A stretch of 64,000 bases of DNA from Spirochaetia bacterium. GTDB taxonomy: Bacteria > Spirochaetota > UBA4802 > UBA5550. The position numbers and the translations under genes were made by a program. The stretch is taken from assembly GCA_009885955.1 (NCBI GenBank), contig VFJS01000033.1:1-64000 (forward strand). The letters are read 5' to 3'. How positions within the stretch are numbered: the first letter of the stretch is position 1; each line of letters begins with the position of its first letter. Positions 16,476 through 24,930 of the stretch are shown piece after piece. The notes beneath the pieces are model-generated. The model was not told where the DNA came from. It searched no databases and was given only the letters and a program-made list of their open reading frames with translations.

Positions 16476-17726
16476 TCAGAATTTTATCCCGATCCCTGCC
16501 TCATATCTTTTTTCAGATGTTGGTAAATAAACATTATATATATTAATTTTCAAAAAAATATTATCTTCATTTTTATCTTTATAAGAGGCGACTGTCTGTT
16601 TAGTGTTTATATCATTAAAGTATAGTGCATCAATCCAATGTATAACATAAACCGCTGTCATGAGCCCCAGGGAAATGTTTGAATATAAGGCGGCTTTTTC
16701 CGCGGCGTTGTATTTTCTGTCAATGGTGCCCTGTGAAGTGCCGAATTTCAGTTTGTCATATTCTTTCTGTTTCCTTGTGTAATCGTAGTAGCATATTCCT
16801 GCAAGGGCACCGGTGATAGCGAAACCGGACATGAAAATATAACCCTTAGTGTTATTCCCGTAATAGTACTGTCCCAGGCCCGGTAGAAAAATATTTCGTG
16901 AGTAATACCCGAATTTTGTTTTACCTCTCACCCCCTCCCTCGGCTCTCCAAAGGGGCCAATTTTATCAAGGATACCCGAGCGGAGCTTATAATAATAACC
17001 CTTATTTGAAATAACCGATGTATCGCTGAACTCCGTTGCCCCTGTTTTTTGGACCATTATATAATTACCATTTTTTGTGTCAGACCGGAAAATGTAATAG
17101 ATCTCTGCACCCTTTACGGGGTCCCATTTTAAACGGATTTTATCAGAGTAATCTCCATAGGAAGCTGAAAAATTTTTTGGCGGATCGAGCTTTATTTCAT
17201 CGGTAACAATTGCCACATCCTTTGACAACTCAGCAGAGGCCCTTGCAGCCAGGAGATCGATTTTTTCTTTCAGGTCATCTTCATTTTCGGCGGATTCCTC
17301 ATCGGCAAATCTCAATGTCCCGTCTTTTATACCCACGAGCCTGATGGTTATGGTGTATTTACCCATTTTATTCAGCGATCCTATCATGACATAATCGGCG
17401 GTGAGGAGTTTCCCGATGTTGACGGCACAATCGGACTCGGTACAGCCGGTCAACTGGAACCCCTGCTCCTTTAGCAGTGTTTCCATCTGGTTCCGTTCCA
17501 GTATATCGGCGCATTCAGTTTTATGGAGAGCCGTTTCAAACAGGTTTCTTACCGCATTTGCCTTTGTCGAAGATGTATTTTCAGATTTGAAATCCATTAT
17601 AGCGATTTTTTTTTTGATAGTTTCCGAATATGATAAATTATTACATATTAAAATTAATAAGTATGTGATAGATATTTTTTTGATAACTGAATTTAAAATT
17701 ATACACAAAATATTTAACTTTGTCAT
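16476..17726 (-). CDS. Secreted CsgG/FlgO-like plus FN3-like protein with C-terminal membrane segments
   Basis: A 416-residue protein (ATG at 17726; a GTG at 17738 is possible). After a signal peptide, residues about 35-185 match the CsgG/FlgO/TolB-N-type domain: KKIAIMDFKSEN, then ILERNQMETLLKEQGF, then ADYVMIGSLNK and a strand-rich tail. Residues about 190-275 resemble a fibronectin III domain (LKWDPVKGAEIYYIFRS). Residues about 285-365 contain LPGLGQYYYGN and two hydrophobic helices, like the protein at 154. It is a clear paralogue of the protein at 19643. Envelope lipoprotein-like or secretion-associated roles are inference. Confidence 0.8.
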   Translation of the reverse strand: MTKLNILCIILNSVIKKISITYLLILICNNLSYSETIKKKIAIMDFKSENTSSTKANAVRNLFETALHKTECADILERNQMETLLKEQGFQLTGCTESDCAVNIGKLLTADYVMIGSLNKMGKYTITIRLVGIKDGTLRFADEESAENEDDLKEKIDLLAARASAELSKDVAIVTDEIKLDPPKNFSASYGDYSDKIRLKWDPVKGAEIYYIFRSDTKNGNYIMVQKTGATEFSDTSVISNKGYYYKLRSGILDKIGPFGEPREGVRGKTKFGYYSRNIFLPGLGQYYYGNNTKGYIFMSGFAITGALAGICYYDYTRKQKEYDKLKFGTSQGTIDRKYNAAEKAALYSNISLGLMTAVYVIHWIDALYFNDINTKQTVASYKDKNEDNIFLKINIYNVYLPTSEKRYEAGIGIKF

Positions 17727-17820
17727 ATATTTATTCACAATAAAAAATCTGGATAAACATTAGTTTTTGTCATTTATGTAAAATATCTTTTCATTCATCA
17801 TTATTATCAATATTAATAAT

Positions 17821-18306
17821 TTACGGCCCAACTACACAACGGACTACATATGCTGCAGAAGGTCCAGTTTTCCATGCCCATGATAATATTCCCTCTCTAA
17901 AGTCTATAGACATACTAGATGTTGTTGTTGCTGTTGGAGAAGATGTTGAGGAGTATAATGAATTGTTTACATTAGGTTTGGTTGGAAAATAGGATGTGTT
18001 AATTGCTGGATAAACAAAATTATAATCAATTATACTTACTAGTTCATTAATATTGGGGAGCCTCCAATCGCCTCTTCCTCCAAGTGAAAGGGACTGGCAA
18101 TAATTTATTGCGCTTTCCCAATTAAATCCAATTTCATTTCCAGTTGAACAGTTTGTCCCCGATGTTCCTGCAATGCATTTCTGCCATATAAGTCGGGTGC
18201 CTGCATCATAAATAGTCCCGTCTCCATTATCTCTGAATCGGGATGCAGATAGTATAATGAAAGATTGTGTAGCAATTAAAATTGTAAAAAATAATGTGAA
18301 TTTCAA
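17821..18306 (-). CDS. Small secreted Lcl/DUF1566 domain protein
   Basis: A 161-residue protein. A signal peptide (1-20) is followed by one Lcl C-terminal (DUF1566) domain: RFRDNGDGTIYD, GTRLIWQKC, GRGDWRLPNINELVSIID and a terminal VRCVVGP. The start appears to be TTG at 18306, because no in-frame ATG lies before the domain and an AGGA site stands about nine bases upstream. Lcl domains occur in secreted adhesins such as the Legionella collagen-like protein; here there is no collagen repeat. A similar domain ends the adjacent protein at 18356, so the two may share a ligand. Confidence 0.82.
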   Translation of the reverse strand: MKFTLFFTILIATQSFIILSASRFRDNGDGTIYDAGTRLIWQKCIAGTSGTNCSTGNEIGFNWESAINYCQSLSLGGRGDWRLPNINELVSIIDYNFVYPAINTSYFPTKPNVNNSLYSSTSSPTATTTSSMSIDFREGILSWAWKTGPSAAYVVRCVVGP

Positions 18307-18355
18307 TTTTTTTTTCCTGAATTATTATTTTTTTAATATTATTAGAAAATGTGAT

Positions 18356-19636
18356 TTATGGACCTGAAACACAAAGAACGGCCAACCAATTTGAATCTTT
18401 TATCATATAAAAAATTTGAGGACTATAAATTTCAATGCTCCATGTATTATTTGTATCTCCAATGAAAGGCGTTGATGACCAATATGTTGTATATGATGTA
18501 ATTGTTGTTATTCCTGGAAAGTATTGCATGTCTATCGGTGGATAAATACCGTAATTCAGAATGGTTCTTAATTCTATTATGGAAGGCAATCGCCAGTCTG
18601 TCCTGCCGCTGTAGCCCTCTCCGATGTTTACTGTATTGAGTGCACTACAGGCGGTTTTTGCGTCTTCATTATTGAATCCTGTCACACTTCCGCCAGAGCA
18701 GGGTGCCCCAGGCGAGCTGGTAGCACCTTCCGCGCATGATTTCCAGATGAGCCCAGTGAGATTATCCTTTGTAATATAATCTGATGTAAAGGTGGCATGT
18801 TGGGTAGGAGCATTGAAGCTCCGGGCATTGGGTATATTGACATAGTCGCTGTCCTCGCCGAACACTGTCGAATAACTTGTAGTTTGTCCGGTATCGGCAA
18901 TTGGATAGACTGTAGTGATTTGGAATGTCGTTGTTGAACTTCCTGTTATTGGATAATTGTCGATAGCTGCGTTAAAGCCTGAAAAATTGACAGCGATGAT
19001 ATCAGAAATAATAAAATCCGAAAGAGGATTGATTGTTAATTCTTTATCGTTCCAGGAAATTGCAGGAGAATTTTTATCATAGGAAGTTCCATTTATAGTG
19101 ACGCTCCATGAATTGTTCTGAATCATCGCCTCGCTAAATGTGATAATTATGTCCGTGTCTTTAGATATATAGTCTGAACCATCAGCCGGATTGAGGATTG
19201 CAGTAGGATAGAGAAAGGTAAATGCTTTTGATGTATCCGGAAAGGGAAAATCATCATATTCAGAGGTAAAACCTGACGCTTGAACATTAATGGTGCTTTC
19301 CCGTGTTAAAAAGGTTATGGGATTGATTGTCAGCATGGTCTTACCGGAGTTCCAAAGGCCTGTTATATATTCAGTTCCTGCAATCACGACCTTCCAGGAA
19401 GATAGTTGATTGACCGGTTCGGAAAAGGCGAGGATGAAGTCTGCGTCCGGTAAAATTTCTGTCAATCCGTTTTCTGATGATATTGTTATGTTTAAATTTA
19501 ATTTCGATTTATATTTGCTGCTCAAAAGATCATTTTCTGCATCCCGCGGCGGTTTGTAGACCTGGTAGCATGACAGTATTGAGATATAGGATGCCAGGAA
19601 AAGCGATGCCGCAAATTTTATTTTTTTGGTGATCAT
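18356..19636 (-). CDS. Lipoprotein with Ig-like repeats and a C-terminal Lcl/DUF1566 domain
   Basis: A 426-residue protein starting at ATG 19636 (TTG at 19642 is also possible). The lipobox is ILS-C. Residues about 45-145 and 145-245 are two SbsA/Big-type Ig-like repeats, each with an I-x-F-SE-x-(V/M) motif (FILAFSEPVN, IIITFSEAMI) and a LTINP strand. Residues about 285-426 form an Lcl domain (GLIWKSC, GRTDWRLPSIIELRTILN, terminal VLCVSGP). It is most likely exposed on the cell surface. The gene starts seven bases after the upstream stop codon, so it is co-transcribed with the CsgG/FN3-like gene. Confidence 0.85.
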   Translation of the reverse strand: MITKKIKFAASLFLASYISILSCYQVYKPPRDAENDLLSSKYKSKLNLNITISSENGLTEILPDADFILAFSEPVNQLSSWKVVIAGTEYITGLWNSGKTMLTINPITFLTRESTINVQASGFTSEYDDFPFPDTSKAFTFLYPTAILNPADGSDYISKDTDIIITFSEAMIQNNSWSVTINGTSYDKNSPAISWNDKELTINPLSDFIISDIIAVNFSGFNAAIDNYPITGSSTTTFQITTVYPIADTGQTTSYSTVFGEDSDYVNIPNARSFNAPTQHATFTSDYITKDNLTGLIWKSCAEGATSSPGAPCSGGSVTGFNNEDAKTACSALNTVNIGEGYSGRTDWRLPSIIELRTILNYGIYPPIDMQYFPGITTITSYTTYWSSTPFIGDTNNTWSIEIYSPQIFYMIKDSNWLAVLCVSGP

Positions 19637-19642
19637 AAACAA

Positions 19643-20854
19643 TCAGTAATTAATACTTGCAAAGAGGGCTATCCTGGCCTCGGTTTTTAAATTAAAATAT
19701 GTTTCCTTATATATATTAATATTGAAATGGCTGTATTTGTCTTGTCCCTGGTTGCCCTTGAATACCGGTTCATTGAATATGAGAATATCAATCCAATTTG
19801 CAATATAGAGAGCACTCCAAAGGGCAAGGGAATAGAGGACAGTATTTGTTGACTTGACATAAGCATTATATTTTGCAGTGGCATTGCTCCTGGAAGTTCC
19901 AGAGGGTATGCCGTAATATTGATTTTTTTTGTTTGTGTAATCAATATATGTATATAAAACTATGGAATTCGCCAGCAGGAATCCGCTAAGAAAGAAGTAT
20001 CCCTTGAAATTATTCCCATAATATAACTGCCCCAGACCTGGAATTAGTCCACCCATGTAGTACATAACAGCTGATTTACCTTTCATGCCGTCCTTTATCT
20101 CACTAAAGGGTCCTGTTATATCGGATACCCCTGATCGGATTTTATAGTAGTAACGCTTACCTCCTTCGACTGAGGTGTCGTTATAAAATGTTTCTCCGGT
20201 TTTTGAAATCATATCATATTTTCCATACATATCATTTGAACGGAAAATATAATACATTTCGGCATCCTTCACTGGCTCCCATTTGAGAGAAATTTTATCT
20301 TTGTGATCGCCCTTTGATGCGGTAAAATTTTTCGGCATGTCCAGATTCAATTCATCTGATTTAATTGATACATCTTTCATTAGTTCCCTGGCAAGCTTTC
20401 CCGTAATAATATCAATCTTGCTTTTAAGATCATCTTCTTTGTCAGCTGATTCTTCATCGACGTATCTGATTTTCCCGTCAATGATGCTGACAAGCCTGAT
20501 GGATAATGTATATTTTCCAAGTTTATTCAATGTTCCCACAATAACATAGTCAGCGGATAGTAGTTTTCCTATATCCACAGAACATACTGTATCGGTACAC
20601 CCGGAAAGCTGGAAGCCCTGTTCTTTTAAAATTGTCTCCATCCGGGTCCGTTCAAGAATGTTTGCGCTGTCGGTTTTATGCAGTGATACCTCGAACAGGT
20701 TCCGTACAGTATTCGCATAGGCTTCCGATGTATTTTCCGGTTTAATATCCATTATTGCGATTCTTTTTTTATTCACAATTTCCGAATATGAATAAGTATT
20801 AAAATAAGAAATCGACGAAATTATTATGATAAACCAGATGGTTGTCTGCTTCAT
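19643..20854 (-). CDS. Secreted CsgG/FlgO-like plus FN3-like protein, paralogue of 16476
   Basis: A 403-residue protein with the same order of parts as the protein at 16476: signal peptide (1-24), CsgG/FlgO-like domain (about 28-175; KKRIAIMDIKPEN, ILERTRMETILKEQGF, ADYVIVGTLNK), FN3-like domain (about 180-265), and a C-terminal LPGLGQLYYGN segment with hydrophobic helices. The two paralogues bracket the two Lcl genes, which suggests duplication of a protein-Lcl pair. The C-terminal half of the CsgG-like domain also resembles the extracytoplasmic part of the anti-sigma candidate at 20953. Confidence 0.82.
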   Translation of the reverse strand: MKQTTIWFIIIISSISYFNTYSYSEIVNKKRIAIMDIKPENTSEAYANTVRNLFEVSLHKTDSANILERTRMETILKEQGFQLSGCTDTVCSVDIGKLLSADYVIVGTLNKLGKYTLSIRLVSIIDGKIRYVDEESADKEDDLKSKIDIITGKLARELMKDVSIKSDELNLDMPKNFTASKGDHKDKISLKWEPVKDAEMYYIFRSNDMYGKYDMISKTGETFYNDTSVEGGKRYYYKIRSGVSDITGPFSEIKDGMKGKSAVMYYMGGLIPGLGQLYYGNNFKGYFFLSGFLLANSIVLYTYIDYTNKKNQYYGIPSGTSRSNATAKYNAYVKSTNTVLYSLALWSALYIANWIDILIFNEPVFKGNQGQDKYSHFNINIYKETYFNLKTEARIALFASINY

Positions 20855-20952
20855 ATTTTTATTGGTTAAATTAAATTTGACAAAAATAGAAATTATTACT
20901 CTTGTTATTTTTGTATTTTATTTTTATTAAAGCTACTAATATGTCAACTTCA

Positions 20953-21771
20953 TTATTCAATGGATAATGCGATTTTTTTTGCAATTCTTAAACATGCGGT
21001 ATTAATTTCATCCTTTGTTTCCGCATTATCTGATACACTATAGGTCACTTTCGAATTTTCAACATTCACGATTTTCGCTGAAATGATATAACTTTTCCCC
21101 AGCATCTCCACTGAACCTAAGAGAACAAAATTAGAATTTTTTCTGATATCACTGTAAAGCCGTTTTACCTTGTTATTTCCTTTAATTTTAATCAGTTCCT
21201 CTGTTAATAAATCGGAAATTTTTATGGCCTCTTCTGTTTTTACAGCGCTGCTTGTAAAGGTTTCTACACCAATCCTGTATTTAACCGGGGGTTCGGAATC
21301 TTTAATGGACAACATTTTATCTTTATTTTCTTCTATGTTGTTTGTTTTTTCTCCGGTTTTATCATCTATAGTATTTTCTTTATTATTTATGCTTTTCCCC
21401 GGTTCATCTTTCCCATTAACCTGGTTATCCTGCTTAGATTCATACCCGCCTGTCCCGGGTAAATCTTTCATTCCTGTTTTTAAAAAAATGGAATATATTA
21501 CTAAAGATACACTTGCTGAAATTATTAAAAATACAGTGAACGCTACAACCTTACTCTGAGCAACCGACAGCCGGACTCCTATTTTTTTCGCTGAATAATA
21601 TACCTTCAGCACAAATCCGTAGATAATGCCATATTCGTTAACAGCTTTCAGGGTGTTTATTAGGGACTTCATCTTGTAATCCAGGATATACCGTGATACA
21701 TCGGGAGGTATGGGTTCCCTGAACCTGAATTTATCGAGAAGTTTTTCAAAATTCTGAACCATGCCGTTCAT
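20953..21771 (-). CDS. Membrane protein, candidate anti-sigma factor with FlgO/CsgG-like extracytoplasmic domain
   Basis: A 272-residue single-pass membrane protein: an N-terminal cytoplasmic part (1-73), one helix (about 74-97), a charged linker rich in Asn, Lys, Asp and Glu (about 98-155), and a C-terminal domain (about 160-272). The C-terminal domain (SNFVLLGSVEMLGKSYIIS and following) resembles the end of the CsgG/FlgO-like domain of the proteins at 16476 and 19643. The start overlaps the stop of the ECF sigma gene by four bases. Position and topology suggest an anti-sigma factor, although no zinc or RsiW-type motif is visible in the N-terminus. Confidence 0.72.
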   Translation of the reverse strand: MNGMVQNFEKLLDKFRFREPIPPDVSRYILDYKMKSLINTLKAVNEYGIIYGFVLKVYYSAKKIGVRLSVAQSKVVAFTVFLIISASVSLVIYSIFLKTGMKDLPGTGGYESKQDNQVNGKDEPGKSINNKENTIDDKTGEKTNNIEENKDKMLSIKDSEPPVKYRIGVETFTSSAVKTEEAIKISDLLTEELIKIKGNNKVKRLYSDIRKNSNFVLLGSVEMLGKSYIISAKIVNVENSKVTYSVSDNAETKDEINTACLRIAKKIALSIE

Positions 21772-22289
21772 AGGAGATCCTCGATATTTTCAATGCCTTT
21801 GCTTTTGAGGTAATCAAGAATCTTCTCCACAATCCTCCGGTATCGGTATTCAACCTTTCTCTTTGTGAGGCCCAGGTGCTCTGCCACATGGCTGTAGCTG
21901 TAATTGCTGAAGGCAACGAGATCGAAGAGGATTTTATCCTCTTCGATCTGAAAGTTTTCAATGTTCTCAAAGGCCTCGCTGATGATGATCCTCGCATCCC
22001 TGAAACCATTGACGAAGGTGAGGCTCACGTCGTTGAATATCTCGTCGATATCCAACGCTTCGCCCTTCTTTCGCTTCCGGTAAAATTCGAAGACCGCGAG
22101 CCTGAGAGCGCCGAAGAGCCACTTACGGTGGTTTTCTATCTCGCCGAATTTTTCATAAAAAATCAGAAATACCTCCTGGCAGATATCCCTGGCATCATCG
22201 ACATTGTTCACCTTGGTATAGACCGCGCCAAAGACAATGGGATAATAGAGATTATGCGCTTCGGTATAGATGTCTCTTTTTCTGTTCAT
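21768..22289 (-). CDS. RNA polymerase sigma factor, ECF type
   Basis: A 173-residue sigma factor. Region 2 spans about residues 8-80, with DDARDICQEVFLIFYEKF (region 2.2) and RKWLFGALRLAVFEFYRKRKK (region 2.3-2.4). Region 4 spans about 110-165 with the HTH (YSYSHVAEHLGLTKRKVEYRYRRI). It lacks regions 1 and 3 as ECF factors do. It is the first gene of a minus-strand cluster running to 14574: the anti-sigma candidate and five secreted or surface proteins follow. Control of that cluster by this factor is plausible but no target promoter motif was confirmed. Confidence 0.9.
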   Translation of the reverse strand: MNRKRDIYTEAHNLYYPIVFGAVYTKVNNVDDARDICQEVFLIFYEKFGEIENHRKWLFGALRLAVFEFYRKRKKGEALDIDEIFNDVSLTFVNGFRDARIIISEAFENIENFQIEEDKILFDLVAFSNYSYSHVAEHLGLTKRKVEYRYRRIVEKILDYLKSKGIENIEDLL

Positions 22290-22361
22290 TTAATTCAATG
22301 GTTCATGCATTATAAGCGTTGAAAGGATAGAAAACGGCACCATTTTTATTGTATAACCCGG

Positions 22362-22533
22362 ATGCCCTCACCGCGCTCTGCGCCTCGTCGAACGCTTTTC
22401 GGACATCGAGCTGCAGGATGCAGCGAATGGCGAAGTGCGACAGGACGTCGCGAAAAACTTCGGCCTGTCCGCGTTCGACACTAAAGCATCCTGCTTGTCG
22501 CCTCTCTTTATAGGGCGAGGGCTTTTTATGTAA
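22362..22533. repeat. GC-rich repeat family C interrupted by a second element
   Basis: The ends match repeat family C (CCCTCACCGCGCTCTGCGC on the left; TAGGGCGAGGGCTTTTTATG on the right), as in the uninterrupted copy at 37699. Between them is about 115 bases of unrelated GC-rich sequence whose ends are an inverted repeat (GTCGAACGC...GCGTTCGAC) enclosing GGACA/TGTCC. This looks like one small repeat inserted into another. No protein is encoded. Confidence 0.65.
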
Positions 22534-22559
22534 AACTTCGCGTAATCATTATAACAACC

Positions 22560-22579
22560 CTGTCAAGCATGATCATGCT
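22560..22579 (-). repeat. 20-base repeat, copy 1, overlaps the end of fic
   Basis: On the minus strand the sequence is AGCATGATCATGCTTGACAG, with a perfect 14-base palindrome. It supplies the last codons and stop of the fic gene (His-Asp-His-Ala-stop). Two further copies, on the plus strand and with one difference in the palindrome, are at 24373-24392 and 25167-25186. Confidence 0.75.
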
Positions 22580-23732
22580 TATCTTTTCTTTTCGCAATAA
22601 AATTTTTCAAGACAATTGAATTTGGGGAGAACGTCCCATCATCATTTTCAATGAGTAAATCAAGATTGATTAATTCCTGGATATCCCGATTTGTTGTTCT
22701 TTCAGAAAGATTATTGTAGGTCAAAGCAATTTCAACAGATACTTTTGTAATGTTTTTCAAATTAAACCTGGAGCCGATTGGGAGAGAAATAATTAAATTC
22801 CTTCTTCTTTTATTTACTTCCTCAGTTTTTCCAGTTATCTTTTTACTCTTAAAAACATTATAAATATAATTCGTCCAGGATATTTCTATCTGATTCGTTT
22901 GAACAATATCTACTATATGGTACAAACCATCACGGTAGCCTTGAATAGCATATTTAAGAAATTCATTTAAATTGCCGGTTTTGGTTGAATTGTCCAAATG
23001 ACGATAGTACTCGGATCTTGTTTCATTATAGAAATTTGATAATAAATGGGAAGCAAAATCAGGATTTCCGGCGCGTAGTAAAATGTAAAACTCTATGAGA
23101 CGGGCTGTCCGCCCGTTTCCGTCGCCGAATGGATGTATCCATGCGATATAGACATGTAACACAATGGCTTGAATTACCGTGTTTATGTAATTCTGCCCTT
23201 GTTCATAGTGAAATTCTGTTTTCATCCAATCGCAAAGTTTTTGGATCATAGGAATTACGTCTTTGTAATCGGGGCCGCGATATTTTCCTACGGTAACATT
23301 GTGGCCTCTAAACTTTCCGGGAATCGCATTAAAATGTTCACCAAGATTTTGGCCAACCATTTTGTGAAGCCGCAAAATAAATTCAGGAGTGATGAGTTGA
23401 TCTTTATTATCTATTACTACTTCCAAAAGTAGCGCGTTAAACGCTTCAATAATATTTTGCACTTCTTTTTGCTGATACACTTTACTCGGGGGTAAATCTT
23501 TCCCTTTTTGAATAGTAACTATTTCTTCTTCAGATAAGGTATTTCCTTCAATTGCTGTTGTTGATTGAGCACCTTTTATTAGTGATACATTCAATAATTG
23601 ACGTCTATAGTCAGGTTCCATGGGTATTTCAGTTAGGACTTTGATTGTCGCATCACACTGGCCAAGCATATAACTCATGTCGTTAGATAAATCCCATTGC
23701 ACACGAAATAAAATATGGTTAAATTTATTCAT
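22563..23732 (-). CDS. fic: Fic family protein (AMPylase type, class II)
   Basis: A 389-residue Fic protein. The catalytic motif is H200-PFGDGNGRTAR (HxFx(D/E)GNGRxxR), complete. An N-terminal inhibitory helix motif (T58-x-x-x-E62-G63, within STTAIEGN) makes it a class II, self-inhibited Fic protein. The C-terminal part (about 290-385) is a winged-helix-like region. The chosen start at 23732 has an AAGGAG site; a longer frame to 23819 has none and would run into the promoter. The family transfers AMP to hydroxyls of target proteins; the target here is unknown. The last codons lie in a 20-base dispersed repeat. Confidence 0.9.
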   Translation of the reverse strand: MNKFNHILFRVQWDLSNDMSYMLGQCDATIKVLTEIPMEPDYRRQLLNVSLIKGAQSTTAIEGNTLSEEEIVTIQKGKDLPPSKVYQQKEVQNIIEAFNALLLEVVIDNKDQLITPEFILRLHKMVGQNLGEHFNAIPGKFRGHNVTVGKYRGPDYKDVIPMIQKLCDWMKTEFHYEQGQNYINTVIQAIVLHVYIAWIHPFGDGNGRTARLIEFYILLRAGNPDFASHLLSNFYNETRSEYYRHLDNSTKTGNLNEFLKYAIQGYRDGLYHIVDIVQTNQIEISWTNYIYNVFKSKKITGKTEEVNKRRRNLIISLPIGSRFNLKNITKVSVEIALTYNNLSERTTNRDIQELINLDLLIENDDGTFSPNSIVLKNFIAKRKDKHDHA

Positions 23733-23754
23733 GATTTTCTCCTTTGACAAAAAA

Positions 23755-23806
23755 AATATACTATTTGTCCGAAATATTGTCAATATATGTGCCGAAATTT
23801 TGTCAA
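23755..23806 (-). promoter_or_regulatory. Sigma-70-like promoter of fic with a direct-repeat operator
   Basis: Read on the minus strand, TTGACA (23778-23783) and TATATT (23755-23760) are separated by 17 bases, close to the sigma-70 consensus. The -35 hexamer lies in one of two direct repeats, TTGACAA-A/T-ATTTCGG, spaced 23 bases apart (the second begins at 23806). This would leave a leader of roughly 15-20 bases before the fic start at 23732. The repeats look like an operator; the repressor is unknown. Confidence 0.68.
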
Positions 23807-23941
23807 AAATAAGTAACATATTTCATTTTTATCAGTGTTTATCCAGTGTAAATTCATGCGTAAATATTTTGTGACGATCCCCCACATTTCGACGCTTCAA
23901 TATTGAAAGACAGATTTATAGATATTATTGGGGGATTTTCC

Positions 23942-24319
23942 ATGTCATATCTTTATCTCAGTATAGTTAAAAAAGCCGCTGAATATTCAGGCATACCTGA
24001 CTACGAATGCGCTGCATATATCTTAAAACTGATGCTGGAGCTGAGATCAAACAGTGAGATATTGCTGGGCTTGGTGGAAAAGCCCGGTTGTATAAAGAAT
24101 TACAAACCGGTCATAAGAAAATTCATTAATCTCATTCAGGGTTTCATATTGCTGAATTACCACAATGAATTTATCCGTTTCTGTCATAGAAATGAAATCT
24201 CCACTTTCAATACGGACCTTGAGTTCGATAAAAAGGCGGCGGTCTACGCCAGGTTTATATTTATCATTTTTCTCAGGGAGGAGGTGAAACTGAGGCCGCC
24301 GATTAAGATTGTTCCTTGA
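23942..24319 (+). CDS. Uncharacterised small protein
   Basis: A 125-residue helical protein. The ATG at 23942 has a GGGGGA site; a frame from a TTG at 23903 is less likely. It contains no signal peptide, but hydrophobic helical stretches (VIRKFINLIQGFILLNYH and AVYARFIFIIFL) are present. I do not recognise the family. It stands divergent from fic and ends just before a GC-rich repeat, within the toxin-antitoxin-rich region. Confidence 0.55.
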   Translation: MSYLYLSIVKKAAEYSGIPDYECAAYILKLMLELRSNSEILLGLVEKPGCIKNYKPVIRKFINLIQGFILLNYHNEFIRFCHRNEISTFNTDLEFDKKAAVYARFIFIIFLREEVKLRPPIKIVP

Positions 24320-24322
24320 TGT

Positions 24323-24366
24323 ATATGCCCTCACCCCCGGCCCCTCTCCCGGAATAGGGAGAGGGG
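24323..24366. repeat. GC-rich repeat family C copy
   Basis: GCCCTCACCCCCGGCCCCTC followed by TCCCGGAATAGGGAGAGGGG forms an imperfect hairpin, the same element as at 37773-37818 in inverse orientation. It ends directly before a 20-base repeat. Confidence 0.7.
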
Positions 24367-24372
24367 AGTTTT

Positions 24373-24392
24373 AGCATGATCATGTTTGACAG
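24373..24392 (+). repeat. 20-base repeat, copy 2
   Basis: AGCATGATCATGTTTGACAG, 23 bases downstream of the end of the ParE-like gene. It pairs as a direct repeat with the copy at 25167-25186; together they bracket the ParE-like toxin pair. Confidence 0.75.
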
Positions 24393-24415
24393 ACAGTTAA
24401 AAATATCATCGTTCA

Positions 24416-24709
24416 TTAAATTCTCGTCTGCCAATACCCTGGCTTTCTGCTGAGATGCATAACTGCTATTATAAAGATATGATTTGATTTTGCTTTATAT
24501 ATGATGCCGTAAGGGAATTTGCTCAGTAAATATCTGCGGAAAAATTTTGAATACACAGGCCAAGTTTCAGGCATATCCTGTATAGATAAAAAAGCCGACT
24601 CAAGTTCATTTAGAAAATCATCACCCAGACCTTTTGATTTTGAATCATACCATAAATAGCTTTCTTGTATTTCAAATGTGACATCCGGATGAAACTCAAG
24701 AGCAGGCAT
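24416..24709 (-). CDS. RelE/ParE-family toxin
   Basis: A 97-residue ParE-type toxin. The order of elements is typical: FHPDVTFEIQESYLWYDSKS, a GLGDDFLNELESAFLSI helix, WPVYSKFFRRYLLSKFPYGIIY, and a terminal strand with HLSRKPGYW. It overlaps the upstream antitoxin gene by one base. In the family such proteins poison DNA gyrase or act as RelE-like RNases; which one cannot be told here. Confidence 0.88.
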   Translation of the reverse strand: MPALEFHPDVTFEIQESYLWYDSKSKGLGDDFLNELESAFLSIQDMPETWPVYSKFFRRYLLSKFPYGIIYKAKSNHIFIIAVMHLSRKPGYWQTRI

Positions 24710-24930
24710 TATTTATTTTTTATTTTCAGTTTAATATCTTCCCATGAAACCGGGATTACACTTCCATTTTCAAGCTCTTCAAGCCTTTTTTCGGCTAATG
24801 AAACCCATTCATCGTCATCATTTTTTTCATTGGACTGATCTAAACTGTATATAAGGCAGCGCGCTATCTGAGCCCTGTCATTTGGGCTCATTGATAATGC
24901 CTCATTTAAAATAAATTCAGCCTTTTTCAT
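24709..24930 (-). CDS. Addiction module antitoxin (TIGR02574-like)
   Basis: A 73-residue acidic protein of the 'putative addiction module component' family: an N-terminal MKKAEFILNEALSMSPNDRAQIA segment, a SLAEKRLEELENG helix and a terminal PVSWEDIKLKIKNK that recurs in that family (WEDVK). It directly precedes the ParE-like toxin and overlaps it by one base. It should neutralise the toxin and autoregulate the pair. Confidence 0.87.
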   Translation of the reverse strand: MKKAEFILNEALSMSPNDRAQIARCLIYSLDQSNEKNDDDEWVSLAEKRLEELENGSVIPVSWEDIKLKIKNK

